Positions 8,421 to 17,413 of a DNA stretch of 32,206 bases are shown here, piece by piece. The notes under the pieces were generated by a model. It did not search any database and was not told where the DNA came from. It saw only the letters and a list, made by a program, of their open reading frames with translations. The translations under genes and the position numbers were made by a program. Source of the stretch: Pseudomonadota bacterium (GTDB lineage Bacteria > Pseudomonadota > Gammaproteobacteria > Steroidobacterales > Steroidobacteraceae); assembly GCA_963204835.1 (NCBI GenBank), contig CAUJHJ010000052.1, forward strand, positions 1-32,206, read 5' to 3'. Each line of letters begins with the position of its first letter. The first letter of the stretch is position 1.

Positions 8421-8816
8421 TCACTTGCCCGCGGCGGCACGCGCGTCGAGGATCTTGTCGAGCTTCTGCTTGAGGGTCTCCGCCGTGAAGGGCTTGATCA
8501 CATAGCCGCTGACGCCCGCTTGCGCCGCTTCGACGATCTGCTCGCGCTTCGCCTCGGCGGTCACCATCAGGACAGGCATTTCCTTCAACTTGCCGTCGGC
8601 GCGGATCGCCTTCAGCAGGTCGAGCCCCGGCATGCCGGGCATGTTCCAGTCGGTCACGACGAAGTCGTAGCCGCCGCCCTGCAACATCGGCAGCGCGGTC
8701 TTGCCGTCATCGGCCTCGGCGACATTCGGGTAGCCGAGGTCATGCAGCAGGTTCTTCACGATCCGGCGCATCGTCGAATAGTCGTCGACGACCAGGAACC
8801 TCAGGTCTTTGCTCAT
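8421..8816 (-). CDS. cheY: Chemotaxis response regulator CheY
   Basis: Single receiver domain of 131 residues that, when phosphorylated by CheA, binds FliM and changes rotation. All key residues are visible: acidic pair Asp11/Asp12, phospho-accepting Asp56 in [11 protein letters not shown], Thr86 in LMVTAEAK, Tyr105 and Lys108 in GYVIKPF. It starts 7 bases after fliA and is followed after 7 bases by cheZ. It belongs to the sigma-54-initiated operon, not to the sigma-28 operon that carries cheA. Confidence 0.97.
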   Translation of the reverse strand: MSKDLRFLVVDDYSTMRRIVKNLLHDLGYPNVAEADDGKTALPMLQGGGYDFVVTDWNMPGMPGLDLLKAIRADGKLKEMPVLMVTAEAKREQIVEAAQAGVSGYVIKPFTAETLKQKLDKILDARAAAGK

Positions 8817-8823
8817 GTCCCGC

Positions 8824-9543
8824 TCACTCCCCGCGCTTGTCGCGCCAATCGGTCAGCCGCGCCTTCAGGCGCACCAGCGCCTGGCCATGCAGCTGGCACA
8901 CGCGCGATTCGGTCACGCCCAGTACCAGGCCGATCTCCCTGAGATTCAACTCATCATCGTAGTACAACGACATCACCATCTTCTCCCGTTCCGGCAACCC
9001 GTCGATCGCGGCCGCCAGCGCCTTGCGGAAGTCCCCGTCCGCCGCCTCCCTGAAGGGGTCCGGCCCCGGGTCGACCGCGCGGCCCGCCGTCACGTCGTCG
9101 AGGCCCGCGACCTGGCAGTTCGCCGCGTCCTGCACGATCGAGTGGTACTCCTCGAGCGGCAGCCGCATGCGTTCCGCGATCTCCACGTCGCGCGCCTCGC
9201 GCCCGAGCTCGTGCTCGAGCTCGCGCACCGCGGTGGCCACCTCGCGCGCCCGCCGGTGCACCGAACGCGGCGCCCAGTCGAGCTTGCGCAGCGCATCGAG
9301 CATCGCGCCCCGTATGCGGATGCCCGCGTACGTTTCGAAACTCGCCCCGCGGTCGGCGGCGAAGTTCGCCGCCGCCTCGAGCAGGCCGATCATCCCGGCC
9401 TGGACCAGGTCGTCGACCTCCACCGATGCCGGCAGCCTGCCGGCCAGGTGGTAGGCGATGCGCTTTACCAGCTCGGCGTGCCGCGCGACGAGCGCATCGG
9501 CTTCGCCGCGCGCCGCACCGGCCGCATAGGCCCGCGCCGCCAT
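8824..9543 (-). CDS. fliA: Flagellar sigma factor FliA (sigma-28)
   Basis: Alternative sigma factor for late flagellar and chemotaxis genes; it should recognise the fliC, fliS and STAS-cheA promoters in this window. It has 239 residues, equal to E. coli FliA in size. Region 2 includes [18 protein letters not shown] and [19 protein letters not shown]. Region 3 contains SVHRRAREV. Region 4 has the helix-turn-helix [19 protein letters not shown]. The ATG at 9543 shares one base with the flhG stop (TGATG). A longer frame starting at 9636 would lie inside flhG and is rejected. Its antagonist FlgM is not in the window. Confidence 0.97.
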   Translation of the reverse strand: MAARAYAAGAARGEADALVARHAELVKRIAYHLAGRLPASVEVDDLVQAGMIGLLEAAANFAADRGASFETYAGIRIRGAMLDALRKLDWAPRSVHRRAREVATAVRELEHELGREARDVEIAERMRLPLEEYHSIVQDAANCQVAGLDDVTAGRAVDPGPDPFREAADGDFRKALAAAIDGLPEREKMVMSLYYDDELNLREIGLVLGVTESRVCQLHGQALVRLKARLTDWRDKRGE

Positions 9544-10430
9544 CAGCGTACGACCCTCAAGGCCGCCTCGCGGCGAGTCACCAGCCGCTCCACGAAGAAC
9601 TCGACATTGCCGCGTGGAGCCTCCGGTACGGGCCACTTATCGACCGCAGTCGCCAGATTCTTGAATGCCCGGGCGGAGGGACTCGACGGGAAGCTGTCGA
9701 TGACCGTGCGCTGTTCACGGATTGCGCGCCTGAGGCTCGGGTCCTCGGGCACTTCGCCCGCGAACTCGAGCACCACGTCGAGGAAGCGCCCGGTCACGCG
9801 CTCGAGGTTGCGGAACAGCGCCTCGCCCGCCCCGCGGTGGCGCATCATGTTCGCGAGCACGCGGAATCGGCGCACGCCGTGGCTGCGACTCAGTACCTTG
9901 ACGAGCGCGTAGGCATCGGTCATGGACGCCGGCTCGTCGCTCACGACCACGAGCACCTGCTGCGCGGCCTGCGAGAACTGCAGCACGCCGTGGGCGATGC
10001 CGGCCGCGGTATCGACGATCAGCGTATCGAGCCGCGTCGCGAGCGCGCTGAATCCCTGCACCAGCGCGAGGTGCTCGACCGCGCCGAGGTTCGCGAGTGA
10101 GGCGATGCCCGAGGCGCCCGGCACGACCTTGAAGCCCTGCGGCGCGTCGAGCACGATTTCATCGAGCGAGCGTTCGCCCGCGAGCACGTGCGCCATCGTG
10201 AACTTCGGCGACAGGCCGAGGAACACGTCGATGTTGGCGAGCCCGAGGTCGCCATCGAACAGCAAGACGCGGCGGCCCGCGGCGCTGAGCGCGGCGGCGA
10301 GGTTGACCGATACGCTCGTCTTGCCGACGCCGCCCTTGCCACCCGTGACGGCGATGACCTGGACCGGGCGCGGACGCTCGACTGCGGTGAGTTGCATGGC
10401 GCGTATTCCGCGGGTCTCAGGCAAGCGCAT
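9543..10430 (-). CDS. flhG: Flagellar number regulator FlhG (FleN)
   Basis: MinD-like ATPase that limits flagellar number. In Pseudomonas (FleN) it also restrains FleQ. The protein has 295 residues. The deviant Walker A motif GGKGGVGKT lies at residues 30-38, followed by FDGDLGLANIDVFLGL and DTAAGI (switch regions). The ATG at 10430 lies inside the end of flhF (14-base overlap) and has GGAGG 7 bases upstream; the ATG at 10397 has a weaker site. It sits between flhF and fliA as in other polar flagellates. Confidence 0.95.
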   Translation of the reverse strand: MRLPETRGIRAMQLTAVERPRPVQVIAVTGGKGGVGKTSVSVNLAAALSAAGRRVLLFDGDLGLANIDVFLGLSPKFTMAHVLAGERSLDEIVLDAPQGFKVVPGASGIASLANLGAVEHLALVQGFSALATRLDTLIVDTAAGIAHGVLQFSQAAQQVLVVVSDEPASMTDAYALVKVLSRSHGVRRFRVLANMMRHRGAGEALFRNLERVTGRFLDVVLEFAGEVPEDPSLRRAIREQRTVIDSFPSSPSARAFKNLATAVDKWPVPEAPRGNVEFFVERLVTRREAALRVVR

Positions 10431-11601
10431 GGGCGAGGCCTCCGAAGCGGCGCTGCAGCAGGTCCTCGTCGGCCGAGGCCCCGGAACGTTCCGCGAGGGT
10501 GACGGCCCGCACGACGAGCTGGTGCGCCCGCGCGGGCACGAGGTCTTCGGGTATGCGCTGCCCTTCGCTCACCCAGGTGAGCGGCAGGCGCGCGCGGATC
10601 AGTGCCGAGAGCGTTCCGCCGAGGCTCGTCGCCTCGTCGATCTTGGTGAGGATGCATGCCGCGAGGCGCACCGCGGCGAAGCGCGCGATCACTTCCTCGG
10701 CGGCGCCCGCCTGCGAACTCGCGGCGAGCACCAGGGCCATCTCGAGCTGCGGGTGCGTGCCTGCGAGCGCGGCGAGCTTGGCGGCGAGACGCGGGTCGCG
10801 CTGGCTGGTGCCGGCCGTGTCGATCAGCACGAGCGAGCTGTCCTCGAGGCTCGCAAGCAATCGCTCGAGCTCGCGCGGATGATCCACCGCGTAGGCCGCA
10901 ACGCCGAGCAGCCGCCCGAGGTTCTGGATCTGCTCCTGGGCGCCGAAGCGCACGCCATCGGTCGACACGAGCGCGATGCCCTGCGGGCCCTGCTCGAGCA
11001 CGCGACGCGCGGCGAGCTTGGCGATGGCCGTTGACTTGCCGACGCCCGTCGGCCCGACGAAGGCGACGCGCCCGCCACGGGACAGCCAGCGGTCCTCGGC
11101 GACCGGCAGCTTGTGGGTCAGTACCGCCCGGGCACGATGCTGGGCCCGCGCGAGGTCGAGGCGGGCCGGCAGTTCCGCGATGATCGAAGCCGCGAGATCG
11201 TTGGCGAGGCCCAGCTGCGTCAGCTCGCGCAGCACCTCGGCCTGTACCGGCGCGCGGCGCGTGAGGTCATTCCAGGCGAGCGTCGCGAGCTGGCTCTCGA
11301 GGAGCTGGCGCAGGCTGCGCAACTCGGCCTGCATGTCAGCCTGGGACGCCGAAGGTGCGGGCGCCCGGCCCGCGAGGTCGGCCAGTGCAGCCACGGCGTC
11401 GTCCGCCGGGGCGGACGGCATGTCCGCGAGCGAAGGGGCCAGGGCGGGCGCAGGTGCCATGTCGAAATCCATCGCCGCCACCACTTCGACCCCGCCCTCG
11501 ACCCGGCGCGTCGACAGGATGACGGCATCCGGCCCCTGGGCTTCGCGGACCTGGCGCAGGCACTCCCGCATGTCCTTCGCCACGTAGCGTCTCATGTTCA
11601 T
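10417..11601 (-). CDS. flhF: Flagellar placement GTPase FlhF
   Basis: SRP-type GTPase that marks the pole for flagellar assembly. The protein has 394 residues. The N-terminal B domain starts RRYVAKDMRECLRQVREAQG and is followed by an Ala/Pro-rich linker (about 48-90). The NG domain starts near 95. The G1 loop GPTGVGKST is at 183-191, DTAG (G3) and TKIDEATSLGG (G4) follow. The ATG at 11601 has GAGG 8 bases upstream; a second in-frame ATG is 6 bases on. It follows flhA by 26 bases. Together with flhG it indicates polar flagellation. Confidence 0.95.
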   Translation of the reverse strand: MNMRRYVAKDMRECLRQVREAQGPDAVILSTRRVEGGVEVVAAMDFDMAPAPALAPSLADMPSAPADDAVAALADLAGRAPAPSASQADMQAELRSLRQLLESQLATLAWNDLTRRAPVQAEVLRELTQLGLANDLAASIIAELPARLDLARAQHRARAVLTHKLPVAEDRWLSRGGRVAFVGPTGVGKSTAIAKLAARRVLEQGPQGIALVSTDGVRFGAQEQIQNLGRLLGVAAYAVDHPRELERLLASLEDSSLVLIDTAGTSQRDPRLAAKLAALAGTHPQLEMALVLAASSQAGAAEEVIARFAAVRLAACILTKIDEATSLGGTLSALIRARLPLTWVSEGQRIPEDLVPARAHQLVVRAVTLAERSGASADEDLLQRRFGGLAHALA

Positions 11602-11627
11602 TGCTCTTGCCTCTTTCCTTCAGTCGC

Positions 11628-13706
11628 TCAGCGCCCGATGGCCGTCACCAGCCGCACCCGGCGGTTGTCTGGGATCTCGTTCCAGGCGAGCACATGCAGG
11701 CCCGGGACACCGGCGCGCAGGAAGCGCGCGAGCGTCGCCCGCAATCCCGGGGGCGCCAGCAGCACCGCGGGTTCGCCCGCTGTTTCCACCCTTCGCGCGG
11801 CCTCCTGGACCTGCCGCTGCAGGCGTTCCGCGAGGCCCGGCTCGAGGCCGGGCGTCATCGCGCCGCCGCCCTGCCCTGGACCTTGCAAGAGCTGTTCCAG
11901 CTCGGGCTCGATGGTGATCACGGGGACTTCTTCCGCAAATCCTGCGATGTCCTGCACGATCTGGCGCCCGAGGGCCACGCGCACCTGCGCGAGCAGCACG
12001 GCCGGGTCCTGGGTTCGCAGCGCGTGCTCCGCCAGCGATTCGACGATCGCCCGCATGTTGCGGATCGGCACGCGCTCGGCGAGCAGGCCCTGCAGCACCC
12101 GCACCACCGCGCTGAGCGGCAGCACCTTCGGTATGAGGTCCTCGACCAGCTTCGGGGTGGCTTTCGCGAGCGCGCTGACGAGCTGCTGCACTTCCTCGTG
12201 GCCGAGCAGTTCGTGGGCGTGCTGGTTGATGACGTGCGACAGGTGGGTCGCAACCACGGTCCCGGCGTCGACCACGGTGTAGCCCAGTGTCTGCGCATGT
12301 TCGCGCATCGCCGGTTCGATCCAGACGGCCTCCATGCCGAAGGCGGGGTCGCGCGTGGCGAGGCCCGCGAGGCTGCCAAAGACGCGGCCCGGGTTGATCG
12401 CCAGCTCGCGATCGACATGCACGACGCCCTCGCCCACCGTCACGCCGGCGAGGTTGATCCGGTAGGCATTCGGCGCGAGTTCCAGGTTGTCGCGGATATG
12501 CACGGTCTGCACGAGGAAGCCGAGCTCCTGCGAGAGCTTGCGGCGCACGCCGCGGATACGCGCGAGCAGGTCGCCGGACTCACGCGCATCGACCAGCGGC
12601 ACGAGGCGGTAACCGACCTCGAGCGCGATCGCATCGACCGGGCGCACGTCGTCCCAGGTGATCTCGCGCGCTTCCGGCGGCGGCGCGGGCGCCGGCACAG
12701 GCTCCGGATCGGGCGGCACCACCGGCTTGCGGCTGCGCCACCAGGCGAGCCCACCGCACAGCGCGGCCATGGCGAGGAAGGCAAGGTTCGGCATCCCGGG
12801 CACGATGCCCATGACACCGAGCAGGCCCGCCGCGATCCACAGGGCCTTCGGCCGGCCGAACAGCTGGCGCGCCACTTCGCCACCCATGTCCTGCTCGCCG
12901 GACATGCGCGTGACGATGAGCGCGACCGCGGTCGACAGCAGCAGCGCGGGCAACTGCGCCACGAGGCCGTCGCCGATGGTGAGCAACGCATAGGTGCGGG
13001 CCGCGTCGCCGAACGACATGTCGTGCATCATCGTGCCGATCGCGAGCCCGCCGATCATGTTGATCAGCAGGATCAGGATGCCCGCGGTCGCATCGCCGCG
13101 CACGAACTTGCTCGCACCGTCCATCGAGCCGTAGAAGTCGGCCTCTGCGCGCACTTCGCCGCGGCGCTTGCGGGCCTCGTCCTGGGTGACGAGCCCCGCG
13201 TTGAGGTCGGCGTCGATCGCCATCTGCTTGCCCGGCATCGCATCGAGGGTGAAGCGCGCGCTCACTTCCGAGATGCGCCCGGCGCCCTTCGTCACGACGA
13301 CGAAATTGACGATCGTCAGGATCACGAACACCACCACGCCGACGACATAGTTGCCGCCGATCACGAACTCGCCGAACGACTCGATCACATGGCCGGCCGC
13401 ACCCGTACCCTGGTGGCCGTGCATCAGCACGACGCGAGTCGAGGCGACGTTCAGCGCGAGCCGCAGCAGCGTCGCGAGCAGCAACACGGTCGGGAACACC
13501 CCGAACTCGAGCGGCCGCGCGACATAGAACACCGCCATCACGACGACGATCGAGAGCGCGATGTTGAAGGTGAAGAGCGCGTCGAGCGCGAGCGGCGGCA
13601 GTGGCACGACGACCATCGCGAGGATCGCGAGCAGGCCCACCGGCACGCCGAGCCCGGAGCGGACCAGGGTCTGGAGGGAGGGCATTCTGAACGCGGCGTC
13701 GGCCAT
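11628..13706 (-). CDS. flhA: Flagellar export gate protein FlhA
   Basis: Largest component of the flagellar type III export gate; it binds chaperone-substrate complexes and uses the proton motive force. About 692 residues. The N-terminal half has eight expected membrane segments and motifs such as VFPTVLLLATLLRLALN. The conserved FHIPEP cytoplasmic loop reads RFTLDAMPGKQMAIDADLNA. A Pro-rich linker (PPDPEPVPAPAPPPEA) leads to the soluble C domain. The ATG at 13706 and a GTG at 13715 are both possible starts; neither has a strong ribosome site. It lies 16 bases after flhB (7 if the GTG is used). Confidence 0.96.
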   Translation of the reverse strand: MADAAFRMPSLQTLVRSGLGVPVGLLAILAMVVVPLPPLALDALFTFNIALSIVVVMAVFYVARPLEFGVFPTVLLLATLLRLALNVASTRVVLMHGHQGTGAAGHVIESFGEFVIGGNYVVGVVVFVILTIVNFVVVTKGAGRISEVSARFTLDAMPGKQMAIDADLNAGLVTQDEARKRRGEVRAEADFYGSMDGASKFVRGDATAGILILLINMIGGLAIGTMMHDMSFGDAARTYALLTIGDGLVAQLPALLLSTAVALIVTRMSGEQDMGGEVARQLFGRPKALWIAAGLLGVMGIVPGMPNLAFLAMAALCGGLAWWRSRKPVVPPDPEPVPAPAPPPEAREITWDDVRPVDAIALEVGYRLVPLVDARESGDLLARIRGVRRKLSQELGFLVQTVHIRDNLELAPNAYRINLAGVTVGEGVVHVDRELAINPGRVFGSLAGLATRDPAFGMEAVWIEPAMREHAQTLGYTVVDAGTVVATHLSHVINQHAHELLGHEEVQQLVSALAKATPKLVEDLIPKVLPLSAVVRVLQGLLAERVPIRNMRAIVESLAEHALRTQDPAVLLAQVRVALGRQIVQDIAGFAEEVPVITIEPELEQLLQGPGQGGGAMTPGLEPGLAERLQRQVQEAARRVETAGEPAVLLAPPGLRATLARFLRAGVPGLHVLAWNEIPDNRRVRLVTAIGR

Positions 13707-13722
13707 GGGTTTCACTCAGGCT

Positions 13723-14826
13723 TCAATGGACGGTGGGAGGAGGCGGCGGCGCGGCGCCGCTGCGGCGCGCGGCGCGCAGCTGGTAGACATAGGTGAGCAC
13801 CTGCGCGACCGCGGCATAGAGCGCCGCCGGGATCTCGCCGCCGATGTCGACGCTCCGATGCAGGGCGCGCGCAAGCGGCGGCGCCTCGACGATCGTCACG
13901 CCGTGCTCGCGGCCGATCTCGCGGATGCGCGCGGCAATGAGGTCCGTGCCCTTGGCGACGACCACGGGCGCACGCGAGCGCCGCTCGTCATAGCGCAGCG
14001 CGACTGCGAAGTGCGTCGGGTTCGTGACGATCACGTCGGCGGTCGGTACGTCCTGCATCATGCGGCCGCGCGCGAGCGCCTGCTGCACCTGGCGGATGCG
14101 TCCCTTGACCTCCGGCGAGCCATCGGATTCCTTCGCTTCCTGGCGCACTTCCTCGCGCGACATCCTGAGCTCGCTCGCGTGGCGCCAGAGCTGGTAAGGC
14201 ACGTCGATCGCCGCGATGGCGAGCAGCGCCCCGGCGAGGGCGAGCACCGTCGTGCCGACGAGCCGCGTCGAATGGGCGATCGCCGCCTCGGGCGACTGTC
14301 CACCGAGGGCCATCAACTCGCCCGCGCTGCGCCAGAGCAGCCAGGCGGCCACCAGCGCCACGAGGGCGAATTTCGCGAGCGCCTTGGCGAGCTCGATCAC
14401 GCCTCGCGCGGAGAACATGCGCCCGATGCCCGCCAGTGGATCGAGGCGCTTGAAGTCCGGCACCAGGGGCTTGCCCGAAACGTTCCATCCACCGATTGCG
14501 AGCGGCGCGACGAGCACCGCGAGCACCACGATGCCGAAAATGGGCAGGCAGGCGAGACCGGCGTGAAAGAGTGCCGCCGACAGCGCGGGCAACAGCTGGG
14601 CCTCATCGAGCGCCTCGGCACGAGTCAGGTCGAGGCCCTCCCGCATCGCGGCGGCAAGTGCCTGGCCGACCCGGCCACCAAGGAACAGCAGCGCGGTACC
14701 GGCCGCGAGCAGCACCACACTGGTCGTCAGCTCCTGCGAGCGCGGGACCCTGCCCTCCTTGCGCGCCTCCTCGAGGCGCTTGGGAGTGGCGCGTTCGGTG
14801 CGTTCCTGGTCGGAATGCTCTGCCAT
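13723..14826 (-). CDS. flhB: Flagellar export gate protein FlhB
   Basis: Substrate-specificity switch of the export gate. The protein has 367 residues with an N-terminal ERATPKRLEEARKEGRVPRS and four membrane segments. The autocleavage motif NPTH is at 269-272, the same numbers as in Salmonella FlhB. It lies in DVIVTNPTHFAVALRYD. The C-terminal tail is short and Pro-rich (PPPPPTVH). FliK, encoded at 19066-20040, is its expected partner for the hook-to-filament switch. It begins 9 bases after fliR. Confidence 0.97.
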   Translation of the reverse strand: MAEHSDQERTERATPKRLEEARKEGRVPRSQELTTSVVLLAAGTALLFLGGRVGQALAAAMREGLDLTRAEALDEAQLLPALSAALFHAGLACLPIFGIVVLAVLVAPLAIGGWNVSGKPLVPDFKRLDPLAGIGRMFSARGVIELAKALAKFALVALVAAWLLWRSAGELMALGGQSPEAAIAHSTRLVGTTVLALAGALLAIAAIDVPYQLWRHASELRMSREEVRQEAKESDGSPEVKGRIRQVQQALARGRMMQDVPTADVIVTNPTHFAVALRYDERRSRAPVVVAKGTDLIAARIREIGREHGVTIVEAPPLARALHRSVDIGGEIPAALYAAVAQVLTYVYQLRAARRSGAAPPPPPTVH

Positions 14827-14835
14827 GGCGCGGGC

Positions 14836-15603
14836 CTAGCGCAGCAGTTCCGCGAGCGTGGCGAAGCCCGCGCCGGCGAGGCGCAGGAAGCCCGACTGCA
14901 CGGCCGGCAGTGACAGCAGCAAGACCACGAGGCCGAAGGCGAGCGTCACCGGAAAGCCGACCGCGAAAAGATTGAGCGTGGGCGCCGCGCGGCTCATCAC
15001 GCCGAAGGCGAGGTTGACGACCAGCATCGCCGTCATGCCGGGCAGCGCCACCGCGAGTGCACCGTAGATCACCTGGCCGCTCCACAGGATGAGGGTCCAG
15101 AGCGCATTCGTGCCGAGCCCGGCACCGCCGACCGGCAGCGTCTGGAATCCGTGCGCGAGCGTTTCGATCAGCGCGAGGTGCCCGTCGAGCGCCAGGAAGG
15201 TCAGCACTACGAGCAGCACGTACAACTGGCCGACCACCGGCGTGCTGACGCCGCGCAAAGGGTCCTGGTTGAACGCGAACGAAAGCCCGATGCTGTTGGC
15301 CAGCAGCTGGCCGGCGAGGCCCACCGCATCGAAGACGATCTGCAGCGCAAAGCCGAGCGCCACGCCGATGACGACCTGCTGCACGATGATCAGCGCGCTC
15401 GCGAGCGACAGGAGCTCGACCTGCGGCACCTTGACGAGCGGCGCGACGAGCGCCGCGATCGCGAACGCGAGCACGAGGCGCATGCGCGAGGGCACGTAAC
15501 TCGCGCCGAAGACGGGGGCCACCATCAGGCAGGCGCCGATGCGCACGAACGGATAGAACCAGCCCGCGACGAAGGCCATGATTTCGCTTGCCTGCAGCGT
15601 CAT
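14836..15603 (-). CDS. fliR: Flagellar export gate protein FliR
   Basis: Membrane component of the FliPQR export channel. The protein has 255 residues and about six hydrophobic segments. Recognisable stretches include FYPFVRIGACLMVAPVFG near the N-terminus and GQLLANSIGLSFAFNQDP, typical of the family. The ATG at 15603 lies 10 bases after fliQ. The order fliP-fliQ-fliR-flhB is conserved in most flagellates. Confidence 0.95.
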   Translation of the reverse strand: MTLQASEIMAFVAGWFYPFVRIGACLMVAPVFGASYVPSRMRLVLAFAIAALVAPLVKVPQVELLSLASALIIVQQVVIGVALGFALQIVFDAVGLAGQLLANSIGLSFAFNQDPLRGVSTPVVGQLYVLLVVLTFLALDGHLALIETLAHGFQTLPVGGAGLGTNALWTLILWSGQVIYGALAVALPGMTAMLVVNLAFGVMSRAAPTLNLFAVGFPVTLAFGLVVLLLSLPAVQSGFLRLAGAGFATLAELLR

Positions 15604-15613
15604 CGTCGCGGCC

Positions 15614-15883
15614 TCAGCGCAGCAATCCGGGGATGCTCTCGAAGAGGCCCCGCGTGTAGGCGATGATCAGCTTCAGCATCCAGGGGCCGGCAATCATCAG
15701 CGCCGCGGCCATCGCGACCAGCTTCGGGATGAACGACAGGGTCATCTCGTTCACCTGCGTCGCAGCCTGGAAGACGCCGACCAGCAGGCCGACCGCGAGC
15801 GCGGTGAGCAGCAGCGGCGCGGCAAGCAGCAGCGTGATCTCGAGCGCGTGGCGCCCCACGGCAAGTACGGTCTCGGGGGTCAT
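15614..15883 (-). CDS. fliQ: Flagellar export gate protein FliQ
   Basis: Small export-channel subunit of 89 residues with two membrane hairpin helices. It starts [20 protein letters not shown] and contains [19 protein letters not shown], the family signature. The open frame runs much further upstream through fliP in another frame. The true ATG at 15883 overlaps the fliP stop as ATGA, which fixes the start. Confidence 0.95.
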   Translation of the reverse strand: MTPETVLAVGRHALEITLLLAAPLLLTALAVGLLVGVFQAATQVNEMTLSFIPKLVAMAAALMIAGPWMLKLIIAYTRGLFESIPGLLR

Positions 15884-16620
15884 CGGAAGAAGCTCGCGGC
15901 GAGCGTGCCCATCACCAGCGACCAGCCGTCGACCAGCACGAACAGCATCAGCTTGAACGGCAGCGAGATCAGCACCGGCGAGAGCATCATCATGCCCATC
16001 GACATCAGCACGCTCGCGACGACGAGGTCGATGATCACGAACGGAATGAAGATCAGGAAGCCGATCATGAAGGCGGTTTTCAGCTCGCTCGTCACGAAGG
16101 ACGGCACGAGCACCGAGAACGGCACGTCCTCGGGCGTCGCGTAGCCCTGCCCGCCCGAGATGCGCACGAAGGTCGCGATGTCGCTCTCGCGGGTCTGGGC
16201 CAGCATGAACTCCTTGAGCGGTCCGCCCGCCTTGGCGAGCGCCGGCGCCATCTCGAGGCTGCCCGCCATGTAGGGCTGCAGCGCCTCGGCATTGATCCTG
16301 TCGAACACCGGCGCCATCACGAACAGCGTGAGGAAGAGCGACAGCCCGACGATCACCTGGTTCGGCGGCGACTGGCCCGCGCCGATCGCCTGGCGCAGGA
16401 TGCCGAGCACGATCACGATGCGCGTAAACGAGGTCATCATCAGCAGGATCGCCGGCAGGAAGGTGATCGCGGTCATCAGCGCGAGCACCTGCAGCGACAG
16501 GCTCCAGGTCTCGCCGCCACCCGCCGCGGGCGTCACGGTCAGTGCCGGCAGGCCGGCCGCCGCCGAGGCAAGGCCCGGCAGTGCGAGCGCAGTGAAGCCG
16601 GCGAACCAGCAGCGCTTCAT
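15880..16620 (-). CDS. fliP: Flagellar export gate protein FliP
   Basis: Core subunit of the export channel. The protein has 246 residues. An N-terminal cleavable signal peptide is likely ([13 protein letters not shown]), as known for FliP. Family blocks include [40 protein letters not shown] and [20 protein letters not shown]. The ATG at 16620 overlaps the fliO stop (ATGA). Its stop overlaps fliQ in the same way. Confidence 0.96.
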   Translation of the reverse strand: MKRCWFAGFTALALPGLASAAAGLPALTVTPAAGGGETWSLSLQVLALMTAITFLPAILLMMTSFTRIVIVLGILRQAIGAGQSPPNQVIVGLSLFLTLFVMAPVFDRINAEALQPYMAGSLEMAPALAKAGGPLKEFMLAQTRESDIATFVRISGGQGYATPEDVPFSVLVPSFVTSELKTAFMIGFLIFIPFVIIDLVVASVLMSMGMMMLSPVLISLPFKLMLFVLVDGWSLVMGTLAASFFR

Positions 16621-17078
16621 CGGGAAAGCCCGAGATTGCGCCGCAGGATGGCGCGAAAGTCGATGCCCGCCACCGTCGCGGGAGTGCGCGCCGCCGGGGT
16701 TTCCTGGCCCGCTCCGGCGAGGCTCGCGAAAGCCGAGGGCGGCACGACGTGCAGCAGTCGCACGGCACCCGGCGCGACGCCGACCAGCAGCCTTTCACCG
16801 CCGCAGGCGAGCAACACCACCCGCTCCTTCTGGCCGACGGCAAGGTCGTCGACGACCGCGAGCACGCGGCCTTGCGGGCGGCCGATGCCGCGCAGGCGCT
16901 TGACGCACCAGGCGCAGGCGAAGATCACGAGCAACACGATGACGAGCGCGATGGTCACCTCGCCCGCACCCGCGAGCCCCGAGGTCGCCACCGGGTCGGC
17001 GGTGGCCGGCGCCGCAAACGGCAGCGCCGTCGCGGGAGCGCCCGCAGCCGAGGCGGCCATGGCGGCAGCGGCGCTCAT
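16617..17078 (-). CDS. fliO: Flagellar export accessory protein FliO
   Basis: Membrane protein that helps assemble the FliP ring. It has 153 residues, which is average for this variable family. A low-complexity Ala-rich N-terminus precedes one membrane helix (about 41-60, [17 protein letters not shown]). The cytoplasmic domain carries [19 protein letters not shown], the FliO signature. Start and stop both overlap the neighbours (fliN and fliP) as ATGA. Confidence 0.9.
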   Translation of the reverse strand: MSAAAAMAASAAGAPATALPFAAPATADPVATSGLAGAGEVTIALVIVLLVIFACAWCVKRLRGIGRPQGRVLAVVDDLAVGQKERVVLLACGGERLLVGVAPGAVRLLHVVPPSAFASLAGAGQETPAARTPATVAGIDFRAILRRNLGLSR

Positions 17079-17413
17079 TTGAGCTTGCGGATCCGCTCGG
17101 CGGGGCTGATGACGTCGGTGAGGCGGATGCCGAACTTCTCGTTCACGACGACCACTTCGCCATGGGCGATCAGCGTGCCGTTGACGTAGACGTCGAGCGG
17201 CTCGCCCGCCGCGCGCTCGAGTTCGACCACGGAGCCCTGGTTCAGCTGCAGCAGGTTCCGGATCGGGATGCGGGTACGGCCGACCTCCATCGACAGCGTC
17301 ACCGGCACGTCGAGGATGACGTCGAGGTTCACCTCGCGGGCGGCGCCGCCCGACTCGTCGTTCAGCCTGGCGAATTCGGCGGCCTGGGCGGCCTCGGCGG
17401 ACAGGGCATTCAT
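17075..17413 (-). CDS. fliN: Flagellar switch protein FliN
   Basis: C-ring protein that helps set rotation sense and docks FliH. The protein has 112 residues. The SpoA domain fills the second half: VGRTRIPIRNLLQLNQGSVV, DVYVNGTLIAHGEVVVVNEK and FGIRLTDVISPAERI. The N-terminal extension of about 25 residues is not conserved. The ATG at 17413 overlaps the fliM stop (ATGA). Confidence 0.96.
   Translation of the reverse strand: MNALSAEAAQAAEFARLNDESGGAAREVNLDVILDVPVTLSMEVGRTRIPIRNLLQLNQGSVVELERAAGEPLDVYVNGTLIAHGEVVVVNEKFGIRLTDVISPAERIRKLK

Noticed and set aside
15884..16843. Upstream extension of the fliQ reading frame
   Set aside because: It is a shadow frame across fliP and fliO. The FliQ family length of about 89 residues and the ATGA junction fix the start at 15883.
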